A stretch of 64,000 nt of DNA. Source: Owenia fusiformis (lineage: Eukaryota > Annelida > Polychaeta > Sabellida > Oweniidae). Positions 10,901 to 24,400 of the stretch are shown here, one piece after another (position 1 is the first letter of the stretch; each line of letters opens with the position of its first letter). The stretch lies in NCBI GenBank assembly GCA_903813345.2, contig CAIIXF020000010.1:2283169-2347168 (forward strand). Direction: 5' to 3'. The notes beneath the pieces were generated by a model, which saw nothing but the letters and a program-made list of their open reading frames with translations, had not been told where the DNA came from and did not search any database. The position numbers and the translations under genes were made by a program.

Positions 10901-13900
10901 AGTGGCAGGTAAATGTTTTCATTTTAGGGGGAACAACCATTTAACTGAGTACATTCAAACCTTTGTAAGTGGAATATCTTTGGTATCTCACCTCTAAAAA
11001 GTGTTTCTCTAAGGTGGTGTTTCACTTACAGAGGTTCATTTAACATCAAGTCAATTGTTCATGAGACTAAAGGGATCCATTTTTGGAAGTGTTCCACTTA
11101 CAGAGGAATTTCACTTCACAGGTTTTACTGTACTGAATATTGAATATCAATCACTGAAAAACATTCAAAGGTATATACTCAGTTATGCAAAGGTTTAGTA
11201 TTTTGATATTCAATATACTACATCAGTGTTCGCGCTAGCCATTTAAATTTCTGAGTCATAGGGACGCAACACATTTGAAAAATGTGAGTCCCGTCTAATT
11301 TTTTTTGCGTCCCTCATATTTTGTTATAAAGTGAAAGTAAAGTGGGCGATAATAGAGTGCTTCCGCTAAAACGGGATAAAAATGACATATATTGTAATTC
11401 TATGCATTCTCCCGATAAATATCTATCATTTGGTCCTTTTCACACAATTCTTTACTAATGTTATATCAAAATTCTCCGAAATGAATGAAAGAAATATTCA
11501 AATTAAGAGTTGTTTTCACATTTTACCAACCAGCGATCTTCAAGGTCGTGTCAAGGTCGTGAACTTTTTGTTTCTTCTAACATTTCTCCTTACTCTGACG
11601 ACTTTTAGATGAAAAACGAGCTATCATTAAATAATTATATTGATGTATAACATTAGATCGATATCTAACGGTTCCTAGTGGAAGTAATTTTAAGGTTATC
11701 GTGAAAAACAAATCCCAATTCTCAATTTTGAAACTAATGTTTGCGTACAACAGATTATCCAGCTTCGGTATACTCCAGAATGACTCGGAGGGCAGTGCCA
11801 TAGCCAATCAAATGCTGCGTTTCAGACTAGAAACCCCGCGAATATACTGAGACACTTCGGTAGCCAATCAGATTTGCCGACATAAACATTATCGAGATCA
11901 AGGAAGTAGACGATTTGAAAATTCTCCGGACAATCATGTTTTATCACTTCTACGCTGCAGTAAAAGTTACCTGATGGGAGAAAAAACGGCGTCAACGCGA
12001 ACACTGTACATGTATATGAGTGGCATTTCGGAGAGAGAAATGAAAGATATACCAAGATTTCAAACATCTGCAAGGTACGGGTCTATGGGTTAATTTGAAC
12101 GCTACTGGTTTTCACATTGGTGTTGAACATTATCAAAGTGAGTCGGAAATGAACATTATTGCACAGTACAGGTACAATTTAGGTTTTCTCATAGATCTGT
12201 ATCTTTATGGGGTACAGTTGCCCGAATCTTTGTAAGATTGAAAAGAAATGTGTTCAAACAGATATTCAATCTTGAATGTGATATTTTTCAGGCATGAGCT
12301 GATGATGCATAGAAAGAATGTACACACTCTGATATCACCAGAAGAAGCCATTCAGAAAACACAGACCTGTCCTATATGCTTCAATATATACAAGAACAAG
12401 CACTGCCTTAAAGGACACATGGCGTATGTAACATTCATTAAGTTATTATTAGAATATTATGTAATAGTCTCCAACTTTTTTGTGGATGGCAGTTGGTGAT
12501 CGGCATCTGTAACAAATGGCAGGTGTTTACGTTTTGCATGGTAATGCCTTTTTGCCAATGCTTTAAACAGAAAGATGAATACTTGAGATTCTTGAAATGC
12601 CTGTGTTTAAGTACATATAGGGTATACAAATAACATTTTCCTCCCTTGGTTGAAACACTGATGATGGATTTGAAATTAAAAACATTTCTGGTGTTTTGGG
12701 GCATGACTAATACAGTAATATCCCTGTAAAATTGTTCGATCTGATCAAATATCAAATCCATTCAGACCCCTAATGTGTATTGCGATTTTCTATCCAGTTA
12801 TCCCCCTGATGTTATATTTATGACATTTTAGGAATGATTGCAGATTCACTTATGAATTTTCAGCTTTAATTTTAAAATTGATGCCTTATTAAACAACAAA
12901 ATATAATATGAAGACATTTTTAGCCCACTCTGTTCTGTGTATAATTTTGTTATTTTTGATTCAATATTAGTATAATGCATTATATGTTGTTTTATAGGTC
13001 AGTCCACTCCAAAATAAAACATGTGTGTGATATATGTGGGGGAACCTTCAAAAACAAGTCTATCCTCACCAGCCATGTTAACTATGTGCATCTCAAGAAT
13101 ATGATTGAGACCTGCAAAGTCTGTGGCAAGGTATGTTGTATCACATTCATGTATCCATTTCATGTATTGTCATCAAAATTCCAGGAAAACAGCTCACCTG
13201 TTCAAATTTCTACAGATGCAACAGCAAACTAGTGCCAAGATCTGGTATGGTTTTAGACATGCTGGGTGAATTAAGTGGCCATTTTGAATTTTTGGACAAA
13301 AATGCAATATTTAACACTGTTTCTCTTGTTTCCAGAGAATTCCCAAGAGACGTATGAAAATGCACCTTGAGACCCATACCAACAACTTCAGGTTCTATTG
13401 TGAGCATTGTCACAAAGGCTTCCATGAGAAAGCTAACTGTCATCGCCATGTGAGGCTTGTTCATGACAGGAACCAACTCACCTATCTCAAATGTGACCAA
13501 TGTCGTAAGTTGCACTATTAGATTCATCCTTAGAACTCATGGCAGCTTCATAGGCTGCTTTACATAAACCATGCTCTAAAATCGCTGCCTTTTTCCTATA
13601 CAAGTATGTATGTGTGATTTTATGTATCTGTACAAATGTTGATTTTTTTGAAACTAGTAGAAGGATTTGTTAAGATTTCTTACTTTATTGCATATTGAAT
13701 ACATTATGCAAACTAACTAATATTGTTACTTTCCATCCAATTGGTTCAAAATCATTCTTCGAGAAATATGTTTTGAAATTGAAACTGAATCAGTGATTTT
13801 CCCCATCTTTCAGCTAAACAGTTTACAACAATCTCCAACCTTCGTCAACATCGACAGACTGTGCATGGGCAAGGTGTGTTCAAATGTGGCTACTGCCAGG

Positions 13901-14929
13901 AGACTTTACTCAGTAGGTCAAAGATGAGGAACCACATTCAGAGAGTACACGCAACAGAGATTGTCAATTCTAGTGATCTAGATAAGGTATGATGTTCAAT
14001 TCTAATGATCTGGATGAGGTATGATGGTCAATTTGTTATTATGTGAAAAGATCCTTGGCTCATCCATGTGGTCAATTATAAAATTCACAATTTTACTATA
14101 GTAGTGTCAAAGCTAGAGGTGGATAGACATTATTTTGTTAAATGCCATTGAACATATTTAAGATATTATTTAAGATGTAACTGTACCTGTAGATGGAGAC
14201 CAATATCCCAATGGTTCAGTCGCAAGTGGTATCAGACCAGACCACAGCTGCAATAACTCTAGCAGCTCTACAGGAGGCTGTTGGTGCCAACAATGTACAT
14301 GTTGATAACATGGATGGGGTAGATGTGGGAGGGCTACATCAGCTTGAGATAGAGGGGACTGAAGGTGGCAAAACTATTGTGTACTGCACTACTGATGGTT
14401 AGTTAACACCTCCTGTGATATGACCTGTTATACATGTTTTAAAGAGAATTCCTAAAATAGTGTAAAATTTTGATGATTAGTGTTCTTGAATGTGTGACAT
14501 TATTGGTAATTTGTAAAATCTACTGTCTTGATACGCTCTTAGTATAAGTTAGAAGATAAATCAGATTTTCATTCCAATATTTGAAATTTCATCCAATTTG
14601 TCTAATCATTGAACTTTTCTGAAAATGGTTTTACATACATGTAATACAAAATGAGAATGATATTTATTCAAGGTTCTATAGAGACACAAGTCCCTGTCCC
14701 TGCACCAGTGGAGCAAGAACTAATCTCACACCCAGTGTTAGGTGATACACTAGAAGGAGAGGAATCTGGCCAGTTTGAGACAATTGTTATGCAGAACCCT
14801 GACACTGGTGAGGAGCTAGTAGAACAGGCGGTTTATTACGTGGTAGCCAATGGAGAGGGTGGACAGGAATTTGTACAGGTTCAGGATGGTAGTGTGGATA
14901 TGGTACAGAAACAAGACATTGTGGAATAG
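4987..14929 (+). CDS. AT-hook and multi-C2H2 zinc-finger protein (11-12 coding exons)
   Basis: Firm exons are 5471-5521, 5960-6025, 6364-6579, 6910-7359, 9963-10908, 12292-12423, 12998-13130, 13336-13504, 13814-13986, 14193-14397 and 14673-14929. With one incoming base from an upstream exon they sum to about 932 codons in frame. The N-terminus has AT-hooks (GRGRPRK, PGRPKK). Thirteen C2H2 fingers follow, five of them clustered at the end (CDICGGTF, CEHCHKGF, CDQCPKQF). The C-terminal 150 residues are acidic and Gln/Val-rich. This architecture suggests a nuclear DNA-binding transcription regulator. Exon 4987-5048 is a weaker, possibly decayed AT-hook exon: 62 nt, wrong incoming phase. The true start is not identified; 170-212 is one candidate. 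AATAAA at 15073 is the likely poly(A) signal. I cannot name an orthologue. The gene at 18410 is its paralogue. Confidence 0.85.
5257..5414. mobile_element. Pogo/Tigger-like MITE, copy 1
   Basis: It starts CAGTAAAACCTGTGT after TA and ends ACACAGGTTTTACTG, giving a 15-bp near-perfect terminal inverted repeat. It lies in the intron between two AT-hook exons. The TA duplication is seen on the left only. Four related copies lie elsewhere in the window. Confidence 0.65.
7543..9844. mobile_element. Long-TIR non-autonomous DNA element (foldback type)
   Basis: The left arm 7564-7682 reappears inverted at 9598-9830. The shared blocks include the reverse complement of TGCCAGAATACCTATCC and a long block ending in TTTAGGAAGATCG. 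The right arm is split by about 110 bp of extra sequence. The 10-bp word ATCCAGTATT flanks the element at 7533-7542 and 9845-9854, a plausible target-site duplication. Arms over 100 bp with a 9-11 bp duplication recall Mutator-like elements, but no transposase is present. It lies in the intron 7360-9962 of the first zinc-finger gene and carries another palindromic element (8578-9115). Confidence 0.7.
8578..9115. mobile_element. Nested near-perfect palindromic MITE
   Basis: It begins CACTGGTGATCCACTCG and ends with the reverse complement. The two halves pair along most of 538 bp, with a turn near 8850 where ACTTCCTCACTTAAGTTAC and its complement face each other. ATAAA directly flanks both ends (8573-8577 and 9116-9120). 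A 5-bp duplication and a CAC terminus would fit a Transib- or Chapaev-like mobiliser, but this is only suggestive. It is inserted inside the larger element at 7543-9844. Confidence 0.75.
10180..10315 (+). repeat. In-frame 21-bp coding minisatellite (GTNQEV repeat)
   Basis: Within exon 9963-10908, six or seven tandem 21-bp units encode GTNQEVL or close variants. They are flanked by looser DTP-type repeats such as NQDTP and NKDTP. The unit length keeps the frame. The region probably forms a flexible linker between finger 4 and finger 5. Confidence 0.85.
10952..11130. mobile_element. Pogo/Tigger-like MITE, copy 2
   Basis: The right end is GGTTTTACTG followed by TA. The left end is degenerate (TA then CATTCAAACC). 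The interior has the AAGTGGAA / TTCCACTT words shared with the copy at 53369. It lies in an intron of the first zinc-finger gene. Confidence 0.5.
12468..12545. repeat. Fragment of the GTCACCAC dispersed repeat family
   Basis: The block with CATCTGTAACAAATGGCAGG and GTTTTGCATGGTAATGCCTT matches the repeat at 22590-22720. It is intronic, just past the donor at 12424. Confidence 0.5.
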
Positions 14930-17900
14930 AATGTTACTCATGTTCATGATATCAGTACACCTAAGGAAGAAGAACAGGCATTATGAGACACACAACATGT
15001 TGATATTACATGGTGAACAACCGAAAAGAATGTCATCCATGCATTTGAGATTATTGTTGATTTGAAAATGCAAAATAAATAAGTGCTGGGGTGAAAAGTC
15101 AGTCCATCTCAATGGGGACTGTTATAGGCTGTAAATGTATGTTGATAAACAGACTTTAAGGCAAGCTCCAAATATTGCCAAATCTGTTAAGCATTATTGT
15201 ATATTGATTGTTATTTCAAAATAACCAAATTTAAAACTCTATCATGAGTTGGGTCCAAGAATACAGTAACTCTATGATGAACTGTGCTCCCAGTAATTTT
15301 GGTGTTTTAAGAAGTAAAAAATCTGCAAAAATTTGGCATCAAAAAATTTGGCATCAAATCTCTGGACCCCACTTATATCATCTCCAGAGGGAGATATGTA
15401 ATGGGGGTACAAGAACTATGACATTGTAGCATCACGCAATATTCATTTTTGTGATAATATAATGTTATTACGCTATTCTGGTAGTTCATTGTGTTTCGTT
15501 AGAATAATGTTTAGTTAAAAACAGTCTGAAGAAAAAACAGTCTGAAAATTACAATATTTACAACAATGAAGAGTTGTAGTATAGTACTGTAGTAACAGAA
15601 TAAGGATAGTTTCTCAAAATGATGCAATAACTGCATGTCCTATTTTGAATTATTTAATATCTTGTTATTTATAGTTGACTACTGTAGATACCCTTATTTT
15701 GACGCTACTTAATTTGACAGATTTGCTCAATTTCAAATATTGGTGGCTATTTAATTTGGCGAATTCAGGACTGAAGTTTAATTTTGTAGATGTTTATATT
15801 GTTTGTCATTAGGACAGGTGTTTACTAAGATATTTTCTGTATTTCTTTTGGAATATTGTAGAATTGATGACATGTTGACAGGAAAGGGGCTGAGTTTAAT
15901 TTCTGAAGTACATTGGACAAAAATTCCAAACTGAAATTTGACAGATTTTTAATTTGGCGAATTTTCTGAATCTGCCAATCCGTCAAATTAAAATGGGAGC
16001 CAAATTAAGTGTATCTACAGTGTTTGAAATTTATAGTTGACTATTTCAATTGAATTTTATAGCTATTTCAATTTTATAGTTGACTAAGCTATTTCAATTG
16101 AATTATTTAGCAAATATTATGTTATTGTGATATACTTTATATGAAATACAGATTGATTTTGTTCTGAATATTAAAAATGGTGTCTGTGTATTCCTTTTCA
16201 CCAGGTCATATGTGACCTTGTTGCCAGGCTGTTCTGTCTTTCGCACTTCCAGCCTTTTATTAGACTCCCATAGTTATAACTGAGATACTATTACATCCCC
16301 AAATGTTTCACACATCATTGCCATCGATTCTAGTTGAAACCCCATGATTATACTTATAATGGAAAGGTACACTGGCTTTGCTGGTCAAGGTTCCTACTTA
16401 ATACAAGTTTTTCTTTCTCCCAAGTAAGAAAATCTTTGGAAATTTGGATCAACTTTTGAATATCCATCAAACCATCATCACTTCCATTCATGTTTTTCAA
16501 GAAAAAATTCAAATGTTATGGCCCCCTCTGATAAAAGGATCTCTTGAGAGATAGTTTATGTGACTGAGTTTATGGGAGGGGAATTTGGCTGATACAAGAT
16601 AATTAGTCCAAAATACATGAAATACCAGCCTTTGTGTCTAAGTAAACCATTTGGGATCTTTTTTCAAAGTCAAATGTGTGTCATTTTATCAAGTCAAAGG
16701 CGCATTCTAACATTTCAACCTTATATCAGAGAAATATGCCAAGAAGTGTCAATCATGTCACAATGTCACAATTCCACCTTGAGTTTTCAAATTAGCCAGG
16801 TATCCCTCAGAGAATGCTGGTATACTATAAAAAATTCTAGGCTATGGTGAATTTGGAAGAGGGTGGGGTTCATGGAAGGGTTGACATTTTATGCTAAAGA
16901 AAAATATTATTTTAGTTTCTAAAGATTACTTTATAAGGTGTTTGGAATTCAACAACTTCATTCAAAGCATTGTGTAACTGTTGAATTATGGAATTCTAAA
17001 TTCCATATCTGAATCAAATATGAATGCCTACAATCAATGTGTAACATCTTTGGACAGCAGCATCTTTAAATATATTTTTACTTATTGATTTCGTTTTCCC
17101 TTGAAGTTTAACATTTAGGTTTTACTTCCGGTTAGAAAAATAAAAACAAAAAGTGAGACTTTTGTATACATCTCTGTTTTGCTTTGAATTAGTATTAATC
17201 CATATACTTGAGTGTAATTATTAATTTATGTAGTTTCCTATTACGTTTAGTTTTGGACACCCCTGTTTGTTTTAAGCGATCGTGACGACAGAGAGTGTAG
17301 GGTGTCAGGAAAAATTCAGAACTCAGTCTACAGTTTCTGAGTTTGGGCCATACATTTTCTATCTACATTTCCCATCATCCTAAGCAGGTGTCCATAATTC
17401 GTACCTCCTTCTTCCCCCCTGCTATAACCAATTTGGAAGCGCCCGATAAAATTGAATCACGTGATCTAACTATGCGTTGATGACTTATACATGCATCTTG
17501 GATTTGCAAGGTATGATGTTTTCGGCCTTTAAAATCAAACTGGAAAACGAGTTTGGTACATGATTGCTGTCGCAATGTTGCGACAGCGAATCAAATTGCG
17601 AGTTCTTAATCGGGGAAATGCTTACTGCTTATCGCAGGGGGTAAAAAGAAAGAAGATAATGTATTCTGGATTTTGAAGCCCTGTGATCGGAGGATGACAT
17701 TTCCAAACCATGGTGGTTTGAAAGTCCAAAAGATGGAATATTTGGATACATAGCCGCTAAAATTTTGCATTGTGTACAATCTCATCTTCTGTGTGGCCTT
17801 TTGAAAATACTCACCTTAACAATCCACTGCTAATTATTTATGGCCCAAACTGTAGTTCTATTTTAGTTAATAAGCTTATATCAAAGGAACATGGAGCGAC

Positions 17901-18409
17901 ATCTGTATTACACTTGGGGGAAGTATATGTTGTCACTCATTATTTTTTGTAACTGAAATTCTCTACAAAATTTCCTTGCTTATCACCGAATTTCTTGATT
18001 TTGAGAGAATATATTTTGAGAAACAATAAAAGGTCATTAAGGCAAATTCGATAGTGGTGTCACATTACTTATATGAGTAATCAAATTGTGGGCTCTCATA
18101 TCTAGTGACAAAATCTCATGACAGTGTCTCAGAATAGACACTGCGGCGGGCAGATGGAAAAATAGTCAAAATTTTCTCTGATAAATGTGTACAAGTATAT
18201 TTTGTTCTGATTACCATGGAGAAATTACCTAAAGCAAAGACTTATATTCTGTAGTGGATTGATACTCAATAATATCACTGCACCATACTGATGCACATAT
18301 CATTGTTTTTCTTTGCAGTAAAGTGGTTATGGTAACCAGATTCAGCACCTATAATCTTCCATATTAAGAGAAAAGACAGAAAAAAGCAACACAACAAATC
18401 ACATCTACA
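14930..18409. other. Intergenic stretch between the two zinc-finger genes
   Basis: It holds the 3' UTR of the first gene (AATAAA near 15073), a MITE at 15681-16021, several tandem copies of TTATAGTTGACTA near 15670 and 16030-16090, and a perfect hairpin at 17568-17589 (GCTGTCGCAA, TG, TTGCGACAGC). A 3' splice acceptor near 18319 precedes the first coding ATG of the second gene at 18410, so a non-coding first exon probably lies upstream, but I could not place it. No coding exon is recognised. Confidence 0.45.
15681..16021. mobile_element. MITE with ACTGTAGATAC terminal inverted repeats
   Basis: The left end ACTGTAGATACCCTTATTTT and right end CCAAATTAAGTGTATCTACAGT are imperfect inverted repeats of about 40 bp. 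Several TTAATTTG(A/G)C words lie inside. It is about 340 bp with no ORF. TTATAGTTGACTA occurs on both flanks but not immediately adjacent on the right, so the target-site duplication is unresolved. Confidence 0.6.
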
Positions 18410-21400
18410 ATGCTAGCTCAGGACAAGACTAAAAAAACACATATATCCAAGACCAATGAAAGACCCCTAAAACAAAACAAAATGATTAAAACACATACAC
18501 AATCAAAACTCTGTGAGCTTCCTCTATACAAGGAAATAGAGAAATGCAAAGTCCAATGCTTAATCTGTAAACTCTGGAGTCATTGTCCTTTTGCTTTGTT
18601 AGAACATCTGAACAGATACCACTCTGATGACGCCAGTCTTGATTATATACTACATGACTTTAAGACGAGTCTTGGAGTACCATGCCCCACGTGTGCACTG
18701 ATTATCCCAGAGACTGTGATTGAGTACCATCAAGACTTACTTCATAATTCAGACACAAGAGTACTACAGAGCTATGGTATAGAATTAGATATACAGGAGG
18801 AGCATGCATCAATAGAGCTACAAAATTATCAGGTATTGATATATACAGTACAATATAAGTGTAATCAATGCAGAAATGTAGTTTTGAGTTCTGCCGATAG
18901 GTAGAGCACCTGTCAGCCTTGTTCTAGTTTTTGTGTTTCATATTCAAAACTATTTCTGGTAGTGATGTAATTTTGTAAAAGTGTAATCAGTGCAGACTGC
19001 AGAAATGTAGTTTTGAGTTCTGCCGATAGGTGGAGCACCTATCGGCCTCGTTCTAGTTTTTGTGTTCATTTTATATTTCTCTACAAGATGTAAGCTCACT
19101 TGTAAGCAATTCACCTTTGTTTCTGGTAGTTACGCATTAAAGGGACCCAACACCTTACAAAACTTCTTAACGGAGAGGAATAAGGGAAAATGCTTGCCGA
19201 ATTTTGAATCTGTGTATTTTTTAATGACTTTTCACCGTCTTAGAATTTCAATTTTTTTTCTTTGAAAAAATGAGATTTACATTGTTTTCCAATTAGAAAA
19301 ATGAGTAAACATGAATAGCTCGAAATCTAACGGTGAGATTTTGTTTTAAAAAATCATGGATATCAAGGCTAAATATAGCTATACAATAAACATAAAAAAG
19401 CAATGCTTGGACTCTTGATATTCACACAAAAAATTAATTAGTAAATGAGGTTTGATATTTGTGAGAATAAGTTGTACAAGGTGCAATGCTCTACAAACAC
19501 CAGACTACAGGGTGGATTAGGATCAATGACACACATAAAAATTAATTTAAAAATATTTCATTTTTGTTATAAAGATGACCCATAGCTTTACTATTGACTT
19601 GCCACAGTCAACGTTGAGCGAGCACACTGGGCAACATCAGAAAAACCCAAAATACAGAATAATATTCTATGATGTTAATATGGTATGTATATTTAAGCAA
19701 CATCTAATACAATTTTAAAGCAATATTTCATTTTGCTGAGGGATATTAATCTTTTTATTCCATTATAACAGTTTTCCAGGGGATTAAAAGTAAAATATAA
19801 AAGCTATTGAAAATCCCATATCAGAAAAATCACTTATTGAATCTTGTATCTGATTCATATCAGCCAAAGATCTGAGCTAGATTTGCATCACCATTTCAGA
19901 ATTTAATTTTAGAATTTCTACACAAAAAGACATTTTTGTTGCGGACAATACTACATCACGCAATCTTTTTTTATAAAGATATTTGGAGAGATTGCATGGT
20001 GCAAAGTCATCTGTAACGAAGAATCCTCATGTTCATTGCATCAAAATTCTACAAGTAATATCTGAAATGATAATGCAAAAATGGTGCTGATACAAAAGTA
20101 AAATGGGAGAAATAATTAAGTTTTGTGACTTTATGATCATTTTGCTAGTGATTTGTTTTGAGAAGACATTAATCTAACATACACTTTTGATTTTGTGGTT
20201 AGAGAATGTCTGTGGCCAAAGATAAATAGTTATGACTTTTGACTATATATACAATATCTCATGGGAATGTATTTCCATCTGCTCAAGATACATTATGAAG
20301 ATATCATATTTTAGCTTCGAAAATCACAATCGTTGGATAATACATTTGTCTCAGAATGATAGGCCACCCTGTAGCAATGTAGCTATCACTTGAAGTGGAC
20401 CCTTGAGAATAATGAACTTACTTTCAAATTGGTCTTGCTTTTGTGGTGTATGTGGCTTTTTAGCAAATCTGCCACGCTCATTTCTTTCCAGAACCATCTT
20501 GTTCACATGTATCACTAGGCTATACGCGCATGTATAGACAGATGACATAGATATACATATAAATTATATATTGCACCTGTATTTACTTACATGGGAATAT
20601 TCCCTTTGGAAAAATGCAAATGCATGAACATATATTTTCATCTTATATATGACTTCAAGCTAACATATTATTTCATATTTATATTTTCATAGTTAGTCTA
20701 ACATAAATAATAGATCCATGAGAACAATATTCTTTGTTTTCTTAAAAATTGATGGGTTTACTGTGAATTCAATGAATTACAATTTGCAAGGGGTAAGTTA
20801 GTATACTGTATGACCTTAGTTGCAAAGTACTGTTTATATATGCAGCTTAATAGCATAAAATATGTTGAATGAAGCATATGGTATGGATTAGTCGTGTGAC
20901 ACACAAACTGACCAATACATGAGGGTATTAGCTACTTTTCACATAAACCAAAGGAGGACAGTGCTTTTATTTCAACTGGGAGCTTACCTCCACACGACTG
21001 ATCATGTGACCATGGTGGTGGGTCCCTTTAACTAAATAAAGCATCATATTCAAAACTATTTCCGCTAGTGATGTAATTTTGTATTTAAACGATCTGGAAG
21101 TAATCTTACTAAATTGCAGGTCACTAGACTGCCTGGTCATGTTCAAGTATGATAAATGCTTTCAATTTATATTTCAGTATGTCTTCAACATATATTTTAG
21201 TGTTTCTTGAACCCATACTTCAGTGTGTCTTCAACTTATATTTCAGTGTGTCTTCAACTAACTAATATTTCAATGTGTCTTCAACTCATATTTCAGTGTG
21301 TCTTCAACTTAAATTTAAGTGTGTCTTCAACTAACTTATATTTCAATGTGTCTTCAACTCATATTTCAGTGTTTCTTCAACTTATATTTTAGTGTGCCTT

Positions 21401-24400
21401 CAATTTATATTTCAGGGTGTCTTCAACTTATATTTCAGTGTGCCTTCAAATTATATTTCAGTGTGTCTTCAACTTATATTTCAGTGTGCCTTCAACTCAT
21501 ATTTCAGTGTGTCTTCAACTTATATTTCAGTGTGCCTTCAATTTATATTTCAGTGTGTCTTCAACTTATAGTTTAGTGTGTCTTCAACTTATATATCAGT
21601 GTGTCTTCAACTTATATTTCAGTGTGCCTTCAATTTATATTTCAGTGTGTCTTCAACTTATAGTTTAGTGTGTCTTCAACTTATATATCAGTGTGCCTTC
21701 AACTTATATTTCAGTGGGTCTTCAACTTATATTTCATGGTGTCTTCACCTCATATTTCAGTTTGTCTTCAACTTATATTTCAGTGGGTCTTCAACTTATA
21801 TTTCATGGTGTCTTCACCTCATATTTCAGTTTGTCTTCAACTTATATTTCAGTGGGTCTTCAACTTATATTTTCATGTGCCTTCAATTTACATATCAGTG
21901 TGCCTTCAATTTATATTTCAGTCTGCCTTCAATTTATATTTCACTGTGTCTTCCACTTATATTTCAGTGTGTCTTCAACATATATTTCAGTGTGTCATCA
22001 ACTTATATTTTAGTGTCTCTTCATCTTATATTTCAGCGTGCCTTCAATTTATATTTCAGCGTGCCTTCAATTTATATTTCAGCGTGCCTTCAATTTATAT
22101 TTCAGTGTGTCTTCACCTCATATTTCAGCGTGCCTTCATCTTATATTTCAGCGTGCCTTCAATTTATATTTCAGTGGGCCTTCAACTTATATTTCAGTGT
22201 GTCTTCAACTTATACATCAATGTCTCTTCAACTTATATTTCAGTGTGTCTTTACTTTACATTTCAGTGTGCCTTCAACTTATATTTCAGTGTGTCTTCTG
22301 CTTGTATATGTGCTGCAGTTGGGATGAGATGTTAATTCATAGCCAGAAACACAAAGATGAGGCAGCTTATGACGAGTACAGAGATATGCTACAATCTGTT
22401 GCACAGGTAACAGTACAGGATAAAGGGTTATAGAGAGAATGTAATTAAATTATATATATTGATCTTTTTTTTAAGTCAGATATCCATATTGAAGAAGCAC
22501 TACCGGCAGTATATATAATGAACTGATGATTAGATATGGTTCATGATACAATTATTTTGTAAATTTTTTTTTCTAAAATATTTATTTTTATGTCACCACC
22601 AGAAGTGGTGACATATTGTGAATACACTTTTTTATGGATGGTGTTTGGCATCTGTAACAGCATCTGTAACAAATGGTGGTCAGAGTCTGTAACAAATGGC
22701 AGGTGGTGACATTTTGCATGTTAATGCCTTGTCTAACATGTCTCGCATATAATTCATTTTGATAATTTACTTTCGCTGAGATATGATTATGTTAAATTCA
22801 GATGGAGCGTTTAAACAACACAGAGTTTGGCCTGTGCCAGATCTGCACGATGATAGTAAAGAATATGACGTCTTTGAAAGCACATTATCAAGCTGAACAT
22901 GCAGGTTCTGTATATGTTGTTATGTACATTGTAAAAATAGCCATCAAAAGAGCTTCAACTTTCTTTAAATAAGAATTGGATAATTTGGTTTGATAATTAT
23001 GTCACCACCAGAAGTAAAACATTGCTTTATATACCATTTCAATAATTACAGATTCTGCCCACTACCCCCATCTATTGGAAGAATGTGAAGGAAGAATCAC
23101 AAATGCTGTTGAACGTGTGAAATATACGAGAGAATATAATGTAAAATGCCAACTATGTAAACAGGTGAGTTCTCACATACTGGTTCAGTTGCGACACATT
23201 GTTATAACCACCAAATGTGTGACTGGCATTCGGTAGTCCAAATTCAATATTCAACTTTGGTGTTAGTTATTCACCCTCCTGCCTCATGTCTTACTTTACC
23301 TTATGTAAGTTTTGGGAAATATGGTCTTATGTTCTCGTTTTTCAGTCAACTAATGAAAGAACCAAGGGCTTCAAAGACTATGACAATCTTCTACTTCACA
23401 TTCAAGCATTTCACAAGCTACATCCACACTTCCAAAAAACATGGGACGATATTAAAGAGAAAACGAAAAAGAAATGTGAAAAATGTAAAAAGGTGTTGAA
23501 AAACAAGTTAGTACTGTATAGTCGACATACAGGGTGTTCAAAAAAAACGCAACCCAAAGAAATCACTATATCTTGAAAAATACTGGTTTAATTATGTTCA
23601 TATTTTCAGGAAATAAAGAAGAGACTCTGTGTGTACAGCTCCTTTACATGGTTAGTTGTAAAACACATGCTGCCTTGGACACCTGCTGAAAAGACATTTG
23701 TACTAGGAAAATACGAAAAACGTAGTCAGGGGTGACTGCAACCGCAAAAAAATGAATAAGTTCCTAACCATAGTGTTTTGGCTCTTCAAATTTGGCACAT
23801 ATCATCTTCATTCATTGTATGGTAAATCTGTAATGTGAAATCAAAATCACTTCAGGGACTTTGAAATGCTTTCAAATCGCAGTCAAACGCCCTGGTTCAG
23901 GGAGACTTAAGAAGCCATTTTGACCATGACTGTAAAGTCCCTTTAGTGATTTTGATGAAACTCCACAAATTCACCACACATTGAATGAGGATAATTTGTG
24001 CCAAATCTGAAGTGCCAAAACACCATGGTTAGAAAGTTACTTGGTTTTATTGATGTGGCAGTCACCTCTGACTGCGTTTTCATATTTTCCTAGTACAACT
24101 GTCATTTGAGCAGGTGTCCAAGGCATCATGTTTTACAACTTACTGACAACAGGAGCTATACATACACAGCCTCTTCTTTCTTTTCCTGAAAAAATGAACA
24201 TAATTGAATTAGTATTTTGCAAGATATAGTGATTTTCCATTCACGTTTTTCGTATTTTGCTAGTACATCTGTCTTTTGAGCAAGTGTCCAAGATATCATG
24301 TTTTACAACTAACTAACAACAGAAGCTATACATACACAGCCTTTTCTTTCTTTCCTGAAAATATGAACATAATTGGATTAGTATTTTCCAAGATATAACG

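Noticed and set aside
21207-22433. Several overlapping + strand ORFs of 61-249 aa with a 23-residue hydrophobic repeat
   Set aside because: They arise because the 23-bp minisatellite unit contains no stop in any + frame. All three frames give the same peptide, and there is no promoter or start context.
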